Assembly: GCA_002255065.1 (NCBI GenBank)
Contig: NJEF01000063.1
Coordinates: 1-10,295, forward strand
Reading direction: 5' to 3'
DNA length: 10,295 nucleotides
DNA from: Desulfurococcales archaeon ex4484_204
GTDB lineage: Archaea > Thermoproteota > Thermoprotei_A > Sulfolobales > NBVN01
Positions 5,928-10,295 of this stretch are shown in pieces (within the stretch, counting starts at the first letter, position 1; every line of letters starts with the position of its first letter). The notes under the pieces are model-generated. The model saw only the letters and a list, made by a program, of their open reading frames with translations, ran no database searches and had not been told where the DNA came from. The position numbers were made by a program, and so were the translations under genes.

Positions 5928-6479
5928 ATGAAGCGCGTTTACGTTATATCAGATACCCATGACAATCTAGCTAACGTAAGGGTTTTTAAGGACGCTGTTA
6001 AAGGGGGCAGCGCTGTAGTAATCCACCTAGGCGACTACGTATCACCCTTTACGTTGAGGGAGCTGCTAAGCATATCCGTAGAGCTAATAGGTATCTTCGG
6101 TAACAACGACGGAGATAAATCGTTAATGAAGGCTATACATCCAGCCCTTGATGACCAGCCGCTAGAGGTGGACCTAAATGGGTACAGGGTGCTAGCCCTC
6201 CACGGCTTTAAAGGAGTTGAAATGACTGTGAGGATAGTTAACGCTATAGCGTCTCAGGGAATGTACGATGTAGTGCTCTACGGGCATACCCACAAGTACG
6301 ACTTAAGGTATGTAGGTAAAACCCTGGTAGTTAATCCCGGCGCCCTCTCCGGGTACTTATGCGAGCGCCCAACGTACGGCGTCATAGACTTCGAGGAGGG
6401 GGTAGCCCTCATAATGTCGCTAGTTGAGGGCAGGGCCATCGCCTCCATTAAGCTGAGGAGTAGGGCTGGGAGAACCTAA
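5928..6479 (+). CDS. MJ0936/YfcE-type metallophosphoesterase (phosphodiesterase)
   Basis: This is a 183-residue calcineurin-like phosphoesterase of the small MJ0936/YfcE group, which hydrolyses phosphodiester bonds using two metals. All motifs are visible: SDTH (D9, H11), GDYV (D36), GNND (58-61), HG (92-93), GHTH (119-122), and the group-specific VNPGALSGY (135-143) followed by PTYGVIDF. The family's natural substrate is generally unknown; activity on model phosphodiesters and sometimes cyclic dinucleotides is reported. I start it at the ATG (5928-5930), which has GGTG six bases upstream (5919-5922) and a suitable TATA-like box. An in-frame TTG at 5913 would add five residues (MIGAI) but has poorer support. 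Its 3' end overlaps the convergent VirB4-type gene by 32 bases (6448-6479). Confidence 0.9.
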   Translation: MKRVYVISDTHDNLANVRVFKDAVKGGSAVVIHLGDYVSPFTLRELLSISVELIGIFGNNDGDKSLMKAIHPALDDQPLEVDLNGYRVLALHGFKGVEMTVRIVNAIASQGMYDVVLYGHTHKYDLRYVGKTLVVNPGALSGYLCERPTYGVIDFEEGVALIMSLVEGRAIASIKLRSRAGRT

Positions 6480-8229
6480 TAGCTATCGGGCGCGGGTCAG
6501 GCGATATCCTCACAACAGCCTCACCCCTACCTAGAAGGGTTGTGAACCTCTCTACATCGCTACTACTGACCTTCATATAGAGAGCTAGCCCCTCCCAGTA
6601 ATCCCTATCCGGTGATGGCAGGGCCACCAGCAGCCCAACATTGTTTACCATACCTGGGCCGAGGGCCGAGATATCGCTAATAAACTGTGTAGCGACGGCG
6701 GCAAGCACCCCGTAACCCCTCCCCAGCCTTAACACCTCAGCTACGGCGGAGCCCGTAGAGACCATAGCCCACCCCTCATCAATAATTAACGCTACCCTAG
6801 GCGTGGGCGTGTTTAGAGGCCTTAACACCCTCGATAAGGAGACCTCAACAGCCTTAACAAGGACCTCAGCAACGAGTGAAATAACCTCCCTACCTAAACC
6901 AATAACGTTGCTTAAGTTAAGCACAGTAACTCCCCTGCCGGACGCTATGAGGTCTACTAACGGCGTACCCAGCTCGAAGGACTCCATAGCTTTAAGGACC
7001 TTATCAACCCTATAGCTTACGTAGCCATCCTCGAAGGCCTCTACGTAGTCCCCCACACTGCTAAAGAACCTAGTAGAGCAGTCCTCGTAACCGTTAAGAA
7101 CGCAGCTATCAATAGACCCAAAGTTGTTTAGGACGTGGCTAAGCCCCCTATAAAGCGATGTAACCACCTCCCTCTCGCGGCCCAGCGGGAACGACTTAGC
7201 TATAATATCCGTTAGCAGCCCAGCCCTTAAACCCCTAGGTAGGTATGTTAGGAGTTTAATGATCCCCAGCCCTACATCACGCCCGAAAACCAGCTCCCTA
7301 AACTTAGTGCCGTACCTACTTAACCTGTAGGGGTACTCTCCCTTAACGTCGAAAACAATGATGTTGGGTGAGTAGGCCTCATCGAGCCTGCCAGCAATAA
7401 CCGATAGAAACTCCGTCTTACCCGACCCGGTAGGCCCGACAACGAGTATGTGGGGTGAAAGGGACTCACTAACATTCCAGTACACCTCCTCCCCAGAAAC
7501 TAAGTCAACACCTAGGAAGACCCCCTCACTCCTTAGAAATAACCTAACTCCAGCGCTTATTATGAATGGGTAGAGTATAGCTAGGGTGTAGTCAGCCAGC
7601 CTTAACCTAGGTACTAGCAACCTAGCTATGAGGCCCTTAACTCCCGAACATCCTCCGTAGTTAGTAGGTCGAAAAAACAGCTTCCTAATAATGGATGCCC
7701 TAACACCCCTAACCTCCCTAACCCTAACACCTAGGGCTGTTAACGTATCCTTAAGAACCTTAGACCTAACATCTAGAGCCCTCCTTACATCGTCCTCACT
7801 CCCCCCGCAGGCCTCAACAATGAAGAGGGCTACTACGTCGAAGGGCGCTAACCCCTCCTTAAGAACCCTATCCCTAGCCTGCTCAAGCCTCCTCACCCTA
7901 GCCCTAAGACCCGCGTTGCTCGGGTTAACCTCGAGCGTTACTAAGGCTGACTCCAACCTCCTGTTAACCGACTTAAGGAACTCATCCCTACTTAAAGGCG
8001 CTATAAACGTCCTAACCTCGACGGGGAACCCTAAGTTGAGGCTGTTGTAGAAGGCCTTAAGGAAGTGTAAGATGTTTAGAGGAGCGACCTCAGCTAGGGT
8101 GCTCGATATGGCCTCAAGAATTAAGGCCTTCTTACCGCAGACGCCATCGCCAGCTCTGTACAGTATGCACCCATCCCCTACCGAGGTAATGCCCTTACCC
8201 CTCCTTAACAGCCTCTTTAAGAACATCAC
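6448..8229 (-). CDS. VirB4/TraC-type ATPase, CedB/TedB-like (candidate DNA-import motor)
   Basis: The 593-residue product shows VirB4 layout. Residues 35-185 form a helical/alpha-beta N-terminal domain with the typical long Arg/Leu-rich helix (about 84-126, including RRLEQARDRVL). A conserved LADYTLAILYPF segment (211-222) and a FLGVDLVSGEEVYWN strand pair (238-252) lead into the motor. The motor has Walker A GPTGSGKT (265-272), FDVKGEY (293-299), Walker B ALIIDE (480-485, D484/E485), the RGYGVLAAVATQF arginine/sensor region (504-516) and a final GRGEAVVRI (567-575). In crenarchaea the chromosomal VirB4 homologue is CedB/TedB, which drives DNA uptake between cells, so that is the best guess. 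A plasmid-derived or other VirB4 role is possible because no CedA-like membrane gene is in view. The start is GTG, overlapping the upstream stop as GTGA, so translation is probably coupled to the beta-rich protein. Confidence 0.82.
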   Translation of the reverse strand: MMFLKRLLRRGKGITSVGDGCILYRAGDGVCGKKALILEAISSTLAEVAPLNILHFLKAFYNSLNLGFPVEVRTFIAPLSRDEFLKSVNRRLESALVTLEVNPSNAGLRARVRRLEQARDRVLKEGLAPFDVVALFIVEACGGSEDDVRRALDVRSKVLKDTLTALGVRVREVRGVRASIIRKLFFRPTNYGGCSGVKGLIARLLVPRLRLADYTLAILYPFIISAGVRLFLRSEGVFLGVDLVSGEEVYWNVSESLSPHILVVGPTGSGKTEFLSVIAGRLDEAYSPNIIVFDVKGEYPYRLSRYGTKFRELVFGRDVGLGIIKLLTYLPRGLRAGLLTDIIAKSFPLGREREVVTSLYRGLSHVLNNFGSIDSCVLNGYEDCSTRFFSSVGDYVEAFEDGYVSYRVDKVLKAMESFELGTPLVDLIASGRGVTVLNLSNVIGLGREVISLVAEVLVKAVEVSLSRVLRPLNTPTPRVALIIDEGWAMVSTGSAVAEVLRLGRGYGVLAAVATQFISDISALGPGMVNNVGLLVALPSPDRDYWEGLALYMKVSSSDVERFTTLLGRGEAVVRISPDPRPIAIRFSQPYSSA

Positions 8230-10112
8230 CTAACACCTACGGAGGTGCTCAGGCTTAAAGCAGCCCTATAGGCCACCTGCGTTAAAACCCTAACCAACTC
8301 ACTCACACCGAAGTACTTAACTAAGGGCTCCCCCACTGGGTAGAGGACTACAGCTGAAACCCCTTTAAGCAGGCTAGCGGTAGGGCATGTAAGTAGCACC
8401 TCAGGGCTCACACCAGCGGATGTCGAGGTGTAGCCATCACACGCAGCTACGGCTAGGACCGGCTGACTAGAACCCACCCTAATACGTACTGTAGCTACGT
8501 TGTTAGAAACTCTAACGCCTCTAAGGTCTATTGAGATAGAGGGCCTTGATGTAGTAATGCTGACCGAGTTAACCAGGAAGCCGTTAACGCCCTTTAAGGA
8601 TGCATCGACGCTGAACCCGGTCCCGCTAAGGACCTTAATTAAGGGTGGCTGCTCAATGATCAACCTCCTCACCCACTTAAAGCCCTCCTTTACGTACTCA
8701 ATAGCGAGGACTGCAGGTAAGGCGCAGTCCTTAACCACTAGCTCATTAACGCCCTCAACATGTACGCCGTTACTGCAGGTAACGCTTAACGCCACCCCAG
8801 AGACGTCGCTAACCCTAACAATAGTCGAGCCATCCCCATTAATGAATGAAACCTTCCTACGTATGTCCTTAAGGGGGTCCGGTATGAGGTGCCTGCCCAA
8901 GTTGATTAAGGACTCCCCGACGTTGTACGAGTCCCTGCCGTACCTAACCCTAAACCCCAACCTAACGATATCCCTGAGAGCCCTCCCCTTTACACCTATC
9001 AGAACCCAGTTAGTCCCTGAAGGTACAGGGAGGGTGACGCCGTTAACCACCTTAATCCCATCAGCAACTACTTCAAGCTCTGCCTCCTCGGGTGACGGAT
9101 TAGTAATTAGAGCTCTAATCTCAATTGAGGTATTAGACTCCCCATCTGCTAGCGTAGCTGTGGGGGCGTAAAGGCACCTACTCACCTCTAACCTACCTAC
9201 GCTGGGAGGGGATGACGTGATATCGACTACCCTAGCTAGCTTAAACGTAGGGCCTTCAGCAGTAACCCTAACACCCCCTGACCACCCAAGCCTCCTAGGC
9301 TTTAGAGCAACAACGGCGCTATCCCCTTTAGGGGTTATGTTAACGATGGTCGCCTTACCCTCTACTCCAATCCTCACACTTCCATGCCACGGCCTCACCT
9401 CAACCTCTGCGTAGCCCTCGTGGCTAACCGAGGCCTTCAAGACCTTAATGAGGGGTTCGTAAGTTACGTGGGGGTCTAGGACCATCAGCTCGCCGCCCTT
9501 AACACACCACACGAAGCCGTTGCCATCAACTACGCAGCCCGTAGTAGCGATTAGGGAGCCCTCCTCACCCACCACGTTAACCCTGGTCACCGAGCCCTGC
9601 TCATACATAACCACGTTCGAGGAGGCTGAAGCCCTTCTAGCCTCAAAGGATATGGGGCTCCACACGTTGCCCCTAACAATCCCTATGCTACCGCCGCTAC
9701 ACACCATGAGGGAGCCGTCCTCTAAGCATCCTATACCGTCTACGTGGTTAGAGAGCATTACGGGGTCAAGGGATGCGGTATCAGACCTAACAACGAGCTT
9801 GTTCCTCTCGTCGTAGAGGTAATCATACTTACCGCAACTAATTAAGGGGGAGAGCTTAAGGGGGAGCTCGTAGATGTGGTTAAAGGTAACGACATACGAC
9901 CTATCCCTTACCGAGGCAACGCATACGTTCCTTGAGCACGTAAGGTTAAGGGGGCTCCTGCAATCCATGGAGTAAGTCTTAACAACCCCTTCAAACCTAT
10001 CCCACATAATGATGGAGCACCCCCCTCTACCCCTAACTAGGATAGCAGCTAAGGGGCCCTCGCTATCCCGGTATAGAGCAACGTCGCTACACCTATCAAC
10101 ACTCTGAGCCAC
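8226..10112 (-). CDS. Large beta-rich protein of unknown function, operon partner of the VirB4-type ATPase
   Basis: I do not recognise a family. From the first usable start (GTG 10110-10112) it has 628 residues. Residues 1 to about 215 look like a beta-propeller: short strand pairs with blade-like units such as GSLMVCSGGSIGIVRGNVW and GSLIATTGCVVDGNGFVWC. From about 218 on it looks like several beta-sandwich modules, with EPLIKVL (219-225) and PPLIKVL (489-495) marking two similar module starts, and a stretch at 328-392 resembling an Ig/fibronectin-like domain (EIRALITNPSPEEAELEV). It has 15 cysteines, 10 of them before residue 210. No signal peptide, transmembrane helix or nucleotide-binding motif is visible, so a cytoplasmic scaffold is possible. 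Its stop overlaps the ATPase start (GTGA), pointing to a shared function. The true N-terminus is uncertain: the frame continues open upstream. Confidence 0.8.
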   Translation of the reverse strand: MAQSVDRCSDVALYRDSEGPLAAILVRGRGGCSIIMWDRFEGVVKTYSMDCRSPLNLTCSRNVCVASVRDRSYVVTFNHIYELPLKLSPLISCGKYDYLYDERNKLVVRSDTASLDPVMLSNHVDGIGCLEDGSLMVCSGGSIGIVRGNVWSPISFEARRASASSNVVMYEQGSVTRVNVVGEEGSLIATTGCVVDGNGFVWCVKGGELMVLDPHVTYEPLIKVLKASVSHEGYAEVEVRPWHGSVRIGVEGKATIVNITPKGDSAVVALKPRRLGWSGGVRVTAEGPTFKLARVVDITSSPPSVGRLEVSRCLYAPTATLADGESNTSIEIRALITNPSPEEAELEVVADGIKVVNGVTLPVPSGTNWVLIGVKGRALRDIVRLGFRVRYGRDSYNVGESLINLGRHLIPDPLKDIRRKVSFINGDGSTIVRVSDVSGVALSVTCSNGVHVEGVNELVVKDCALPAVLAIEYVKEGFKWVRRLIIEQPPLIKVLSGTGFSVDASLKGVNGFLVNSVSITTSRPSISIDLRGVRVSNNVATVRIRVGSSQPVLAVAACDGYTSTSAGVSPEVLLTCPTASLLKGVSAVVLYPVGEPLVKYFGVSELVRVLTQVAYRAALSLSTSVGVR

Positions 10113-10226
10113 GGGGTTAGTTACGTAGAATACCTTACCAACACGCCAGGCGACAACTACCTTATCCTCAATACTAGTAGCTAGGACCTCACTGCTCGCC
10201 TGACACCTACCCTTAAAACACCCATC
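10113..10226 (-). other. Protein-like 5' extension of the beta-rich gene, lacking a start codon
   Basis: In frame with the downstream gene, 38 codons before the GTG at 10110 are open and read like real protein (SSEVLATSIEDKVVVAW, then RVGKVFYVTNPVAQ), yet contain no ATG, GTG or TTG before an in-frame TGA at 10227-10229. An ATG at 10223-10225 lies in the neighbouring frame, and that frame stops at 10181-10183. Adding one T to the TTTT run (10215-10218) would join the ATG to the open frame, giving MGVFKGRCQASSEVLATS and about 666 residues in all. Confidence 0.55.
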
Positions 10227-10241
10227 TCAATGGGATCATGG

Positions 10242-10249
10242 TATATAAA
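10242..10249 (-). promoter_or_regulatory. TATA box for the beta-rich protein/VirB4 operon
   Basis: The minus strand reads TTTATATA, the strongest TATA-like box on this strand here. It lies about 21 bases before the ATG at 10223-10225 and about 133 before the GTG at 10110-10112, so it supports a gene start near 10225. A GCGCGTTGCGC stretch containing the palindrome TTGCGCAA (10271-10278) lies further upstream and could be a regulator site. Confidence 0.55.
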
Positions 10250-10295
10250 CCTTACGATTTGATCGGCGCGTTGCGCAAACCAGTATGAAATTTCT

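Noticed and set aside
5913..5930. TTG at 5913 as the start of the metallophosphoesterase
   Set aside because: The ATG at 5928 has GGTG at the right distance, a fitting TATA-like box, and gives the usual family N-terminus (MKRVYVISDTH).
7700..7740. Telomere-like CCCTAACC repeats
   Set aside because: They lie inside the VirB4-type gene and simply reflect GTT AGG codons for repeated Val-Arg (RVREVRGVR).
8500..9171. Long plus-strand reading frame opposite the beta-rich gene
   Set aside because: It is a shadow frame; its Thr/Ser/Leu/Pro-rich content arises from the complementary strand of GTT/AGG/AAG-rich coding.

Overview
The window looks like chromosomal DNA of a hyperthermophilic crenarchaeon (Thermoproteota). 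The best marker is a clear Cren7 chromatin protein gene. Supporting signs are an archaeal Trax/translin-like gene, an archaeal-type Sua5, an MJ0936-type phosphodiesterase, a VirB4-type ATPase of the CedB/TedB kind, TATA-like boxes placed about 21-30 bases before the start codons (leaderless or nearly leaderless genes), and frequent GTG/TTG starts. I cannot name the order or genus from sequence alone.

Layout. 1-479 (-): the N-terminal part of an exported or membrane-anchored Kelch-repeat protein, cut by the window edge. 771-1412 (-): translin/Trax-like nuclease. 1518-2567 (-): Sua5, which makes threonylcarbamoyl-AMP for tRNA t6A. 2673-3314 (+): unrecognised polytopic membrane protein with a leaderless TTG start. 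3315-4510: a visibly AT-rich stretch holding one GIY-YIG nuclease-like gene (3832-4350, +), lying against the 3' end of tRNA-Asn(GTT) (4511-4586, -). 4662-5390 (-): HAD phosphatase of the archaeal phosphoglycolate phosphatase type. 5391-5658: AT-rich divergent promoter region. 5659-5844 (+): Cren7. 5928-6479 (+): metallophosphoesterase. 6448-10112 (-, possibly to 10225): a two-gene operon encoding a large beta-rich protein with no recognised family, followed by a VirB4-type ATPase.

The most interesting part is that last operon. The two genes overlap by four bases (GTGA), so they are probably co-translated and may act together. The ATPase has the N-terminal VirB4/TraC-type layout plus a HerA/VirB4 motor domain, like CedB/TedB of the crenarchaeal DNA-import machines. 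Its partner is a candidate undescribed accessory component. The partner also has a 5' problem: protein-like reading frame continues 38 codons upstream of its first usable start with no start codon, while a TATA box and an ATG sit in the neighbouring frame. A single-base change in a T4 run would join them. A second item is the AT-rich GIY-YIG segment at the tRNA-Asn 3' end, which has the geometry of an old integration, although no attachment-site duplication is visible.
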